64,000 nt of DNA, taken from Heracleum sosnowskyi (Eukaryota; Streptophyta; Magnoliopsida; Apiales; Apiaceae). The notes below the pieces were generated by a model. That model did no database searches. It saw nothing but the letters and a program-made list of their open reading frames with translations, and had not been told where the DNA came from. The stretch lies in assembly GCA_030848705.1 (NCBI GenBank), contig CM061242.1:128722757-128786756 (forward strand), read 5' to 3'. Each line of letters opens with the position of its first letter. Positions within the stretch are counted from its first letter, which is position 1. Both the position numbers and the translations under genes were made by a program. Below are positions 21,235-33,100 of this stretch, one piece after another.

Positions 21235-22044
21235 ATTTTTTTTTTTTGAAACACTTTCATAATATTAGTAATATTTTTGTTCGACAACCCAATTTTGATA
21301 AAGAGTGTTAATAGATGAGATTTGACGTAAAATTTCATAAGAAACAAGCACTCAACAAAATTTATAATAATTAATAGCTTAATTTATCAGATAAAATGAA
21401 TTAGTATTATTTCAATAAAATTTCTTATGTTAGCTGCACTGTAGTTTAGGATCGGTTAGTTGAGGGTGGAAATATATAGTTAGAATTTAAGATAGTTTAA
21501 TAATTAACGATGAAAAAAATAATACTATTAAACAAAAAAATAATAAATTATATTTTAATCTAAATTATCACTTTTAATCTAAAAAATTATTTTCAAACTA
21601 CATCTAACATAGTTTTATTGGTGTAACGGATATTAATGCACTCAAAGTACATATTAATTTTAAGAACGTGATTAATAATAAATTGAAATTTTATCATTTG
21701 GAAACAAATTTACGAGTTTTAACATTTCTCAAAAAGTTATATTACACAAAAAGAATCATATAATTATGACAACACCAACATTATAACTGAAATTGATCAC
21801 CTAGAATCATTAAAAAAAGAACTTGGTCACATAGAAACATGATAATAAATGATGATGATGATGATGAATAAATACTTAAAAATTGATGAGTGAGTATAGG
21901 TGAGTTACCAAACAATCAGATTTTTGAAAAAAAAATGGATTAATAAATGTCGTACGAATTTACAAAATATTACGATCAAAGTAAGTTAAAATTATGGATA
22001 AAAAATAAAAAAATTACACTATATATAAAAGAATAATTTTGAAG
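21235..22044. other. AT-rich spacer, no gene seen
   Basis: Low-complexity AT-rich sequence with a short (GAT)n run near 21850. No exon, RNA gene or transposon terminus that I can support. Confidence 0.5.
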
Positions 22045-22047
22045 ATC

Positions 22048-22283
22048 CACTACTAGAAATAGAAAAAGTGTAATATATATCACCGCTTTAACATCGGTCA
22101 CAAATGTCACTGATTTACAATTTAAAAACATCAATCTTTTCTTTAACTGATGTATTTGCGTTTCTAGGACATCGTATGCTAGGACAAAAGGGGGGACTTT
22201 TAACATCACCGACAAAGTCATCAGTCAAAAAAGTGAAAGACATCGGCCAAAAACCGATGTGTATTGCAGTTTTTATAATAGTG
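22048..22283. mobile_element. Miniature CACTA (En/Spm) element
   Basis: A 236-bp element with ends CACTACTAGAAATA and, read inward from the other side, CACTATTATAAAAA. It is flanked by the 3-bp duplication ATC (22045-22047 and 22284-22286), the size expected for CACTA transposase. Subterminal CATCGG/CCGATG words (ACATCGGTCAC, ACATCGGCC, ACCGATG) are on both sides, as in transposase-binding subterminal repeats. It has no coding capacity, so it is non-autonomous. Confidence 0.85.
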
Positions 22284-22286
22284 ATC

Positions 22287-22672
22287 TAAAATACACAAAA
22301 CTGGACTTAGTTCACAATCAAACTATAATTAAAATTCAAAACTAAAATAAGATCAATATCAACATTACGTAAAAATAAGAAAAAGGAACAAAAACAAAAA
22401 TCAGCTCAGTGCTAAAATGATCCGCAATCCAAACACACATCACTCTTCAATTCTTATTTATACTTCAATTTAAGCGCCAAGATTTTTTCTTTGCATCGAT
22501 CAAGCTCGATCCTTACTTCGTCTCTTTATGTACATCAATTGAGCTACGCATTTCATGTGTTTCGTCACTTTATATGCATGTTTATACCCATCAATCGAGC
22601 TCGATATTTCACGTTTTTGTTTTACTCACAAAAATATAAATGACATATTAACATATCACAATATCAAGCACT

Positions 22673-22716
<44 letters not shown>

Positions 22717-22768
22717 AAATGGAGGGTTCAATGGGTAACCTTGTAGTTGGGTAATTTAGTAACTATTA
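22287..22768. other. AT-rich spacer with (CA)n/(TA)n microsatellite
   Basis: The microsatellite is at about 22674-22718. Downstream of it, GGAGGGTTCAATGGG and the following bases up to the Copia LTR resemble, in inverted orientation, sequence near 28840-28896. No gene. Confidence 0.5.
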
Positions 22769-23263
22769 TGTTAGGCCGAATACACAATATATAATCAAAT
22801 ATATGTATGAGAATAACAATAAGAACACTGTTTATGAATAATAAACTGTATGGAATTAATAACTCCTCTCTCGGTGATGTAAAATATCACAGAGAGCTGC
22901 TAGGTTACAAGAATAATATTTCAAGTATTCGCTTCCCTTTTAGGGTTAACTTATCTGTGTTTATATAGTACACAACTACATACAATCTTTAATTGATATT
23001 CCTATAAATCAGCTATACAATTAATATCAATTAAGAATTGCTTCTGTCTTCTGTTCTGTTTACTTAGCCATCACGATATCTCTTTGCTTCTTTCCTTCTT
23101 CAAAGTATATCGTTTCTAGAATCTTCATTGAATATAACACCGACATCTAAGTAAACTCTGACTGTCAGAGTTTAACAAACTCTGACCAGTCTTCCAGCTA
23201 AACTCTGATATTTACCTGATACTTTAAACACTGATAAAAAAACATCAGCAATTATATCTAACA
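22769..23263 (-). repeat. 3' LTR of the truncated Copia element
   Basis: 495 bp; on the minus strand it begins TGTTAGATATAATTGC and ends CGGCCTAACA (TG...CA). It has a minus-strand TATATAAA near 22971-22978. The polypurine tract AAGTTGGGGGAGAT lies directly upstream on the minus strand (plus 23264-23277). Confidence 0.8.
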
Positions 23264-23407
23264 ATCTCCCCCAACTTGTGCATACAAAAATGTACAAGTT
23301 AACAGATAATTGATGATGTCAAAACATATAACAAATGCAGTGTTTATAAAATCACAGAGTTTATATTTTAACTTAGAACAGAAAACTTAAAAACTTACAG
23401 ACTCCAT

Positions 23408-24481
23408 TTACTTAATCTCTTCAACTTCAGGTACAGTTCTGAGATAGTCTATAAGCAATCTTCTTTCAGCCCTTTCAAGCTCAACTATCATAATCTCTTT
23501 CAGTTCCTTCAACTCTGGATCACTCTCTCCAGTTTGATAGATAGCAGCTCTCAAAGCATAAATATTGTTCCTCCTCATTTCATTTCCCAGCTTTATCATG
23601 AAAGATTTATCTGACTCCAGATTAAATTCTAACACTCTTATACCAAGAGCTGTTCTAAATCTTGCACTGTTCCTCTTCATTTCTACAAGCTTTCCATGAT
23701 GATCTATGTACTTAGGTATGTAAGAACCTGCAAACTTTAAGCCACTGAGAACTCCAGCTTTCATCATCCTGCTTCTTAATACCTCAGCTGCTTGTTGAGT
23801 TCTTTGATTTTTGACTTTGAGTAAGTATAGCACATATTCTAGCTCTTCCTTCATCTTTAATTCAATGTCAGCTTCTCCAACTCTGTATACTCTTCCATCA
23901 GTTTTGAAGTATAACAGAAAGTCCTTTTTCAAACCTCTATGATGTATTAACTGAACAGACTCCAAAGTATCAAGATTTTCTTGAGTCACACCAACACCAG
24001 GTTCAGCCAATGATGTATGATCCATAGGACTATTATTCACCCTCTTCTCTCTGTGAGATCCTAATCCAGATCTATCTCGAGATTCCTTGCCCATGATGGT
24101 TCTGCTTTGAAAAATATTCACAGTTCCAGGATTCAGAGTATGTTGAACTGTGATTGGTTTTCCAAATGTCCTTTGAAGTTGAGAAGATAACTGAGTCTGT
24201 ACAACTTGAGTAGTATCAGTGGTTGTCACAGCTTCCAATGATTTGTCAACTTGAGCATTGTCAGAGGTTGATTGAGCTTTCTTCAGTACTTGTTCTTCTT
24301 CTACCAACTTTCCTTTGCCTTTATCAAGACTGGTTTCAATTGGTCTCCTTGCATACTGTAAACTCTGTTGAGAATCTACATTATCTTTGATAGCAATCCC
24401 TTTCTCTTTTAACCTTGAAACTCTCACAGGCTTCTTGATCTTTCCAGACACCAATTTTTTCTTATGCTCTTCAGCCAGCAT
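23408..24481 (-). CDS. Retrotransposon-associated protein of unknown function, partial
   Basis: A 357-residue open frame between the truncated left side of the Copia remnant and its LTR. The N-terminal half is Lys-, Gln- and Ser-rich and looks disordered. The C-terminal half is rich in charged helices (for example ELKEIMIVELERAERR) and has no catalytic motif that I recognise. No RT, RNase H or integrase signature is present. Its position just 5' of the polypurine tract is where some Copia lineages carry an extra 3' frame. The first listed residue may not be a true start: the frame could continue upstream into lost sequence. I do not assign a function. Confidence 0.45.
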   Translation of the reverse strand: MLAEEHKKKLVSGKIKKPVRVSRLKEKGIAIKDNVDSQQSLQYARRPIETSLDKGKGKLVEEEQVLKKAQSTSDNAQVDKSLEAVTTTDTTQVVQTQLSSQLQRTFGKPITVQHTLNPGTVNIFQSRTIMGKESRDRSGLGSHREKRVNNSPMDHTSLAEPGVGVTQENLDTLESVQLIHHRGLKKDFLLYFKTDGRVYRVGEADIELKMKEELEYVLYLLKVKNQRTQQAAEVLRSRMMKAGVLSGLKFAGSYIPKYIDHHGKLVEMKRNSARFRTALGIRVLEFNLESDKSFMIKLGNEMRRNNIYALRAAIYQTGESDPELKELKEIMIVELERAERRLLIDYLRTVPEVEEIK

Positions 24482-24646
24482 CTTTTCTTCAGCTTGAATA
24501 TCTTCAACTGTTGCATTTGCACCATATTTATTTATTTTTCTATTCTCTAATTTTTTTTCTATATCTTATGTATTCTATATTTTAATATACTTATTTCAAT
24601 TTTTTTTGTGTTCTTTAATTTTTTAAATGTCCTGTATTCATATATA

Positions 24647-26107
24647 CTAGCCTATAACCTGTGCAAGGCACGGGCCTTAGAAAATAATAAACTAAAACAT
24701 TTCATGTGAACGAAAAATATTAAAATAAAAGTAAAAATTAATATGATAAATTATAAAATGAGAAACTTAAATATTAATTGGAATGTAAAAAAATATTAAA
24801 AAATACAGATGGGGCTGATGAAGATAAATGAGGTATTATTAATATTAATTTATAATAAAATAATATTAATAATAAGGAAATATAGAAAATCTAACATGTT
24901 TTAATTAAAAAAAGTAATTGCCCGTGATATTTTTAGAAGTGTTTTAATTATATTACTTGTATTTATTAAAAAAATACGTTGACATGTTAAAATAAGTAAG
25001 TTTTTTTAATAAGGACACATAGGAAATCTAACATGTTTTAATTAAAATAAAGTAATTACCTATAATATTTTTAGATGTGTTTTAATTATATTAATTGTAT
25101 TTGTTAAAAAAATATGTTCATTTGTTAAAATAGGTAAGTTTTTTTTTAAATAATTAAAAGTATTAAAATAAGTTTTAAAATATATAAGTAAGGGTTGCAC
25201 TTGATATTTTTGGAAAAGAGAGATTTTAGTGATAACAAATATAAAAGGTGATATATTTTAATTTAAAGGTAATTGCCCGTGATATTTTTGGAAAAGAAGT
25301 AGATTTTGTTAAAAAAAACTGTTTTAATTATAAAAGACAATCAACTAGTTAATATTTTTATATTATTTTATTATTTATTAAATAGAGTATTAAAATAGAT
25401 TTTAAAATAAATAAGTAAGGATTGCACCTCATATTTTTGGAAAATAGAGATTTTAGTGATAACAAATATAAAAGATATTATGTTTTAATTTAAAGGTAAT
25501 TGTCGTGATATTTTTGGAAAAAGAGTAGATTTTGTTAGATTTTTTTAAATTATAAAAGGCAATCAGTTAGTTCCTATTTTTATATTATTTTATTATTTAT
25601 TAAATAGAGTATTAAAATATATTTTAAAATAAATAAGTAAGGATTGTACCTCATATTTTTGGAAAACATAGATTTTAGTAATAACAAATATAAAAGGTAA
25701 TATGTTTTAATTTAAAGATAATTGTAATGATATTTTTTGGAAAATGAGTGGATTTTGTTAGAAAAAAAAAATATTTTAATTATAAAAGTCAATCATCTAG
25801 TTACTATTTTGGTAACTTGATAATAATACAATTCCATAAAAGATTTGATTTGTAGTAGCTTTGGTTATCCTAAAAAGATAGAAGTATATTTGTAGCAGTG
25901 TATACTAAATTTAAACAAATTAGATCCTACATTTCCATTTTTTTTATTAGATTTCAATATTATTTGATTTTTATGTAGTAAAATATAGTAAAATATTAAT
26001 GTAGAATAAAATTTTCCCAAATTTTGATTATATTATTAATTTATTAATTAGAAAAAGTACCGAAAACCAAAACTTTCAATGTTTCTGCTTTAATATTATA
26101 GTATAGA
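24647..26107 (-). mobile_element. Non-autonomous Helitron, family 2, first copy
   Basis: On the minus strand the element starts TCTATACTATAATATTAAAG at 26107, preceded by A, and ends with a hairpin (CCCGTGC-CTT-GCACAGG, one mismatch) and GGTTATAGGCTAG at 24647, followed by T. This fits the Helitron rules: 5' TC, 3' hairpin about 10 bp before CTRR, insertion between A and T, no TSD. It contains no Rep/helicase frame. The interior holds tandem repeats with periods of about 137 bp (24890-25150) and about 225 bp (25190-25800). Confidence 0.8.
24890..25800. repeat. Internal tandem repeats of the family 2 Helitron
   Basis: CTAACATGTTTTAATTAAAA recurs about 137 bp apart (24891 and 25028). Further on, GATTTTAGTGATAACAAAT or close variants start at 25222, 25449 and 25671, giving a period near 225 bp. 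Units are diverged and AT-rich, and contain the recurrent GTAATTG(CC)CGTGATATTTTTGG phrase. Confidence 0.7.
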
Positions 26108-26324
26108 TGTTCTGTACTTTTTATATGTTCTATAATTTATTTTTTTGTGTCCTCTATTTATATTTATATATATTTTTTAATTTTTTGTGTTATTTAAATT
26201 TTTATATGTTCTGTACTTTTTTTTATTTCCATATGTTCTGTAATTTTTTTTTTGTTCTGTAATTTATATATTTTTACGTTATGTAAATAATATTTTTGTG
26301 TTGTGTTCTATTCTATAAAACTAA
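26108..26324. other. Low-complexity TGTTCTGTA-rich spacer between Helitrons
   Basis: T-rich sequence with recurrent TGTTCTGTA-like words. The same word family occurs just left of 24647, which supports the view that the Helitron at 24647-26107 split one low-complexity tract. Confidence 0.5.
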
Positions 26325-28597
26325 CTAGGTTACTAAGTCGCGCTTTGCCGCGACATTAGAATATATTTGTTAAGAAAAAAGAATATTAGAATAAAAATTG
26401 TGAAATAAATATCTACAAAATTATACTACCTCCGTCCCGGTCATTTGTTTACAAATGGTTTGGGCACATAGGTTAAAAAAAAAAAAAAAGTAGGGGAAAA
26501 GTGTAAAAAAAAAGGGGTAAATAAATTCTAGCATATTACATGCTCCTTGTATCACTCTCTCTTCCCGTTTTCTTGTTGTTATCAAATCTAAATAGATAAT
26601 AAACTAATTCACTAAATAAATTACATCATGTATTAATCAATTTTATTATATCATAAAATTGAATTTCAATATTTTTAAAATTTTTAATTTTCATTGTTTA
26701 AAATATAGATACCCGGGATAATAATGAAAATAAAATAAGACTTCTAGATTTTATTTTATTTTATAGAAACTTGTATTTTCTATAAGTATTATCTACTATA
26801 TAAATTAGAAGATAAAACTTAAAAAAATAACAAATAGCAACAGAGATCACAAAAAAAAAAAAAAAGAAGAAATGTACAATAACAAATTTGTATGTGACAG
26901 AAAGATATATAAATGAGGTAATATTAAGCCGCGCTTCGCAATGGTCTTATAATATTTTTTAATTTTAAAAAAGATATTCTACAAAATATATCTGCAAATA
27001 AAATAAATACTAATATTTCCAACCTAACTTTTAGATTAATTTCTATTTATTAATTCAAAATTTGAGAAAATTAAAATAAAAAAACGACAAAAACACCACA
27101 TCACCATCTCAATCTTCTTTCGGCATCTCTTCTGGGTCCATTCAAGTTTAGATCTCAATTTTCTCACTTGAATATTTCTCTTGATTTTTATCGGACACTA
27201 CACATTATCCCTGTTGAATTAATGAAAACAACTACGAAGGCTCGTGAGAATGGATCAGATTTAATTGACAACAAATTTAAATACTATTGCACAAATCACA
27301 ATCATAAAGGAATCATTGGAAGTGAATAAACCATAATCATAAACAAAAATATAAACAAAAAAAAAAAAGACGTGAGAATTGATATATGGATCATAACTTA
27401 AATAGCTGAATTGAAAAAATTGTTCGGGGAGAACATGCCGATCCTCTCTACAAATGTAAAAACTTTATTACAATATATTTAATAAAAGTTCATACCCCAT
27501 TGGGAAGACCTCCATGTCCAAACAAACTCATGATCTCCAGTGATATTATCTGTCCAAACCTGCAAGTATATCAGGTCTTTATTAACACAGATCAAAGCAA
27601 ATCAAGAGTAATTTGTAAAATTAAATCACATGAGTTATGAACATTAAATAAAAAGTAGGAGGGATTTGGAGATTGAGATTTCCTGTTGATGATGTATATA
27701 AATATGAATAATGACTTGGTGTCCAAGTAAATTACTATTTATCATATTTGATCTTTGTTTAAAATTTTAAAAAAAATTCTACGGACATTCTTACACATAC
27801 TATCTTTTAATATAGACTTGCTTTTTATGATTATTAACATCCCTAAAAATTAGAAGGATGAAAGGAAGTAGTTAGGAAAATATATATTACTTGAAGAGAA
27901 AGTTTAGGTAAATGTTAAAAAAAAACAATTTTAGTTTTCTTCTGTAAAGATTTTAAAAACAACAATATTAAAATTGTATATTTAGTTTCTTCAATTAGTA
28001 AAGATTTTAAAAGTAAAAATATTAAAATTGTATATTTAGTTTCTTCCATTCCATTAGTAAACAGTTTAAAGAAAGTTCTATCAAGCCTACAAATTCGAAA
28101 ATAATAAGGAAGTTGTAATTTTCTAAATCAAAGAAAGTTATATCAAGTTTGAAAATAATAAAAGAAAGTTCTATCAAGCCTACAAATTCGAAAATAATAA
28201 GGAATTTGTAATTTTCTAAATCAAAGAAAGTTATATCAAGTCCTACAAATTCGAAAATAATAAGAAAGTTGTAATTTTCTAAATCAAAGAAAGTTCTATC
28301 AAGTCCTACAAATTTGAAATTAATAAGGAAGTTGTAATTTTCTAAATCAAAGAAAGTTCTATCAAGTCCTACAAATTCGAAAATAATAAGGAAATTGTAA
28401 TTTTCTAGATCAAAGAAAGTTCTATCAACTTTGAAAATAATAAAAGAAAGTTCTATCAAGTTTGAAAATATTATTAAAATTCTTAATTATTAATATTAAA
28501 AATTGTGAAAAATTGAGAAAATTAGAAAAATAGAACGGAGCGATTCTAGAGGCGCCACCTCACTGCCCCCGTCTTCTCCTTTATATAAGTATATTGA
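26325..28597 (-). mobile_element. Non-autonomous Helitron, family 1, first copy
   Basis: On the minus strand it starts TCAATATACTTATATAAAGG at 28597 after A, and ends with the hairpin GTCGCG-GCAAAG-CGCGAC and TTAGTAACCTAG at 26325, followed by T. The same family recurs at 48893-49652. No Rep/helicase frame. It carries a 63-bp tandem repeat near its 5' end. Near 26925-26950 it has a second, degenerate 3'-terminus-like hairpin. A fragment starting CTACCTCCGTCCCGG near 26427 resembles the end of a Stowaway-like MITE. Confidence 0.78.
28068..28475. repeat. 63-bp tandem repeat inside Helitron
   Basis: About five copies plus partial ones of a 63-bp unit built around AAAGTTCTATCAAGTCCTAC and ATTTTCTAAATC. 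Some copies are internally shortened. Because 63 is a multiple of three, the minus strand stays open across the array (28459-28022) and reads as a 21-residue period rich in Phe, Leu and Ile. I regard that frame as a by-product, not a gene. Confidence 0.85.
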
Positions 28598-29187
28598 TAC
28601 TGAACATAAGATATATAAAAATGATTTGTTCAAGTACATAACAAGAAAAAATAAAATTTGATTTTAAAATATATAAATGCATTTAAGAGGAAAACAAACA
28701 AAACAATAATAATAAAAAGAATTAAACAATATCTAGCGGTATGTTTAGCTAGTGTGTGTTTCATGTTAGTTTCCTTCTGAAACATCTGTTGTTACACCAA
28801 CGTGTTGTATTCTCATCAAGTAATCTGAATCCGATGGCTACAATTTAGTTACTCATTAACCCATATACATTAGTTTCTCGTTGAACCCTCCTTTATATAT
28901 ATATATATTAATGTATTATATATCACGAGAAAAATGGGCCTAAGCCTCTTCCCATACCATTGTAATGGCATTTTTGTAATTATTAAAAACATAGCATGCA
29001 TTTACAATTCTAACCTTATATATTTATACGAGAACCTGTTATAATCTCAGGTAGGACGACCTCAGGTACATGATGTTATGCATGTAAAAATATAATATTT
29101 TTTAAATTATGTTCTATAAAAATTACTATTTCATGAAAAATCAATAAAATTATATACGTTCCACAAACAAAACAATGCAAAACATAT
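28598..29187. other. AT-rich spacer, no gene seen
   Basis: It includes a (TA)n run near 28895-28908 and, on the minus strand, GGAGGGTTCAACG followed by sequence resembling 22720-22765. No exon that I can support. Confidence 0.5.
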
Positions 29188-29189
29188 TA

Positions 29190-29458
29190 CTCCCTATGTC
29201 CCATCCATTTATTTACACTTTCTTTTTATGGATGTCACTCTCAATTCTTTACATTCCAAATCTTTCCAAAAGTAGTAAAGTTTTACAATATAAAATTAAT
29301 TTCACCCCCTACTTTTCTCCACTATACTTCCTTTATACATTAAATATTGACCGGTTCCACCATTTTATTCACTTTCCTTACTTTTCACCAATAATTTACA
29401 CTTTTTATTAACCTCCGTGCCCAAATCCAATGTAAAGAATCGGAACGGACAGAGGAAG
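29190..29458. mobile_element. Stowaway-like MITE
   Basis: 269 bp with imperfect terminal inverted repeats, CTCCCTATGTCCC on the left and, read inward, CTTCCTCTGTCCG on the right. Flanked by TA on both sides (29188-29189 and 29459-29460), the Tc1/mariner-type target duplication. Non-coding. Confidence 0.75.
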
Positions 29459-29460
29459 TA

Positions 29461-30145
29461 TTTTGCTAAATCTGTTTGACTTGCAGAACATACATATGGG
29501 CAAAAATTTCAATGTAAACCTTTAAACTTAGGACTAATTGTAGACCATATAATTTTTATATATGTATTGCAAGTTGTGTAAATAATATATGCAATACACA
29601 CGTAATACATATATAAAAGTACTTTGTTATAACTACTTTTACATACAGATTAATGGTGCTTTACAATTCATCCTAAATTAAATTTAAGGGTCTATATGTA
29701 ACAAAACCCTGCATAAAAAATTTTCAATGAAATAATAATTTTCATAGAATATATTATGCATAGAAATTTTCTTTGAAAATTGATTACTCAAATTTTGAAG
29801 TTTTTTTAGACCGTATCGTAATATAAAACGTATACTTTTTTAACTTGATGTATAGATAATCTCAATTAATTAAATAAATAATTTTCTCATACATCAACTA
29901 ACTATAACCAAAAGTGAAATATAAAAGTTAGAGTAATAACTTAGAAATATAATAAATTTTAATATTTTTTTTTATCAAATAACCCTTTTTTTTTCTTTCT
30001 TGAATAAACCCTAAATTGACTACCCAAAAGTTGATTAATTATCATCAAGCACAAAATCAATTTTCATCCAACAAAGACACACACATATACATACACTCTG
30101 CCTCGAAATTCCCACCACAAAGATCACGTTTTGACCGCCGGAAAC
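29461..30145. other. Upstream region of the CCR4-like gene
   Basis: AT-rich promoter-proximal sequence. The last about 150 bp before the ATG are enriched in CA/CT-type text, plausible as 5' untranslated region. No unambiguous TATA box. Confidence 0.4.
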
Positions 30146-33100
30146 ATGAGAAATCACGGCGCCGGTGAATATAATCACTACCAATTTGCCAAGAAGCGAA
30201 AGTGGGACCCACCCAATGAATCTTGTTCTTCAAAGAAGATAAAAAGAAGTTCAAATCAACATTATCATGTTCCTCGCAAATGGGTTTATGCTAATGATGA
30301 TTATTCACATTGTAAAGGTTCTGTTTTTAATTCATTTGTAATTTTTTTATATATATTTTATGTAATTTTAAGTGTATTTATTTGTTGGTTTTAAGACATC
30401 TGCATTGTTGTTTATGATTCTTGTATTGATGTTGGAGTTGGGTTTAGTGAATGTGTTGATTTATTGCAGTTTTTGGCTAATTTTAAATTTAGGGATAACC
30501 CGAAAATAAAAATGCAATCTTGGAATTGGAATTTTGTTAAATTGCAGTGCTAAGGTTCAAGAAAATAAAAAGGCAATCTTTGAGTAAGATCGTAATCTTG
30601 TTAACTTGTAGTGCCAAGGTTTAAGATAATGTAATGCAATTGAAAAGTATACAACTTGATGCAATCTTGTTTATGGATTAAGAAGTGATGTATGAGTCGA
30701 TGTGCAATCTTATAAAATCGTAATCTTGGTAAATTGTAGTGCCAAGGTTCAAGAAGATAAAAATGCAATCTTTGAATAAAGTTGTAGTTTTGTTAAATTG
30801 TGGTGCTAAGCTTGCTGCAATCTTTTTTTTGAGTTACGAAGTGATGTATTAGTCAATTGTATGCAAGACTGCAAATTAAGTAGCAGAAACTGTTATGGAA
30901 TAAGTGAATATTGTTTTCTTGGTCAATTGGTAGATAGTAAAGATTTGGAGTCGTGGTTATATTTCTCCGTAGTTATGTATATATCTGGAAATCTTTTACT
31001 TTTGTTTTTACTTAAAATGTCATGTCTTGTCATCGTTTCGGTATTCCAGGGAGGATAATATTGTAATGTAGATGTTTCATACTTTTGTTGATATTCACTA
31101 AATTTTAGTAGAGTGGCATACTTGGCTTTTGTTTTTACGCAATTCTTTTGTTGATAAGTTAAATGCTACAAATATTATAGGTTTTGGGATCTTCGTAAGT
31201 GTTGTTTTTGCTAAACGATCTTCTTAAGTGTTTGGTTGGTTCGTTAGAGCTTTTTTAAGGGTCCGGATTGCAAGATTGTCCAATAAGATTTCTGTGTTCA
31301 TCATGCTCATACTCTTAAACTTTCTTACTTCTTATCCTTTGCAGCAATTACTCCCTTTCAATTTAAAGAGAAACTGACAATATTCTTTGCGGCGTTGCTA
31401 GTTAACTTACCATTTTCAGTACATGGTGAACACATATCACTAATCACAATATAGAGACTGTAGGCAATGTGTGTCAACATAATTGAAATTTCTTGGTACT
31501 CACAATTCTTTAATATGCCCAACACTCTTTTTCATATGTATGTTCATTATGCAGATAGGGTTGTTTTTGTATCATACAACATACTAGGTGTTGAAAATGC
31601 AACAAACCATCCAGACCTGTACTACAAAGTCCCACAAGAATTTCTTGATTGGGACTGCAGAAAAGAACAAATACGTTTGGAGATCGCCAAATACAATCCA
31701 AGCATACTGTGTTTCCAGGCAAGTACGACTGTAATTCATAGGTTTGACCTGTTCCAAACTTTTAGTGAATCTAAATACTCAGGCTTATGGCTGCATTCTA
31801 GACTTTCAGGCCATTAATGAAAGCTGAAATGATAAACCTTAGAAGCTTGTAGGAAAATAAATAGAATGAAAGCTGAGAAATATATAGAAGAACTTTGAGT
31901 GAGAAAATTCATAACTAGTAGCTCATGCTTTCGTTCAGATCCAGCCATCAGTTCAATAACACCCGCATTTGGCACCTACAGGAAACAGCATTAATGCTTC
32001 CTACACATTTTAGGAAGAGTGCGCGTAACAAATAGTAGACTGGGTTTTTAATGTGCTGATTCTAATATTGTAGTTCTTATTGCCAATAACAATAAGCCAT
32101 CAAATTCTACTTTTGTTGGGTGCTGAATTGTTGAAGACTTTGGTGACACTTTATTTCTTATTTTGATTAATATCTCTGTCATGAACACCTGACTTAGTAT
32201 GTGACATATTATCTGTTTACTAATCATGGCCTAAAATCTTCTTGCTATCTAAACAATGTACTTTGTTTTTATTCTTGTCGACTAGTTCACCATTTGTTGA
32301 CTGATTTCACACAGTTCTCGATGTTATTACTGTCATTTGCATTTTCTTTGGTATCTTATAATCTTATTATATGATTAACAATAAGAAACATAATTTTGAA
32401 TATAAGGATTTCATATGAGGTGCAGTTTCTAATGTGACTATATAATTATTACTTTAAATAACAATTTTGGGACTGAGAAAAATAAAATTATCAAGAACAA
32501 GGGATGTTTTATCTAGAAGACTGGAACTCTTGTCACAAGAATTTTTTTTAAGACTGTCTTATGGTTTTCTGAAGTTTTAGGCTATTGCAATGTGTTTTTA
32601 TCTGGTTCGTTTTTCCTATTTAATCTGAATTAAGTAGTGATTTGTTTTATCAGTTGGTTGTTTTCTAAAATCTAGTTTCATGGTTGCAGGAAGTCGATCG
32701 TTATGATGATTTAGATAAATTTCTTCAACAAGATGGCTATACAGGTGTTTACCAGGTGTGTGCTAAACTCCTCCTCTTCATCCTTAAATTAATTTTGCAG
32801 TTCACTTTAAAGTTTTAACAAAATATTACAATTTTATGAACATATTGTTTGCTAATTAATTTTATGTCTTTTACCCTTTACAAGGCTCGTACGGGTGATT
32901 CATGTGATGGGTGTGCAACATTTTGGAAAACCGAGCAGTAAGGGTCTAAATTTTTTTTTCTAGCATATTACATTGGTTTCTTTTGCATAATTCCTTATTT
33001 TACTGGATGCTTGCACTGTCACGATAGAGTTTGTGATGGCCTGATAGGAACCATGCCTCTTCAAATCTTGAATTTAAGTATGGCTGCCCAGATAGCTTTT

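Larger units (their letters stand above)
22769..24540 (-). mobile_element. Truncated Ty1/Copia-type retrotransposon, 3' end only
   Basis: On the minus strand the order is a retrotransposon-like reading frame (24481 to 23408), a polypurine tract and one LTR (23263 to 22769). No second LTR, RT or integrase is present: the element ends in AT-rich DNA just before a Helitron terminus. The polypurine tract and LTR ends are typical of plant Copia elements, but the lineage cannot be fixed without RT. The left boundary in this entry is approximate. Confidence 0.7.

Noticed and set aside
22664..22690. TCAAGCACTTATATATATAC after A, resembling a family 1 Helitron 5' end
   Set aside because: It runs into a microsatellite and no matching 3' hairpin with CTAG in the right orientation was found; not called.
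28022..28459. 145-residue minus-strand frame with repeated FFDLENYNFLI text
   Set aside because: It is wholly explained by the 63-bp tandem repeat inside a Helitron; no start context, domain or splice evidence.
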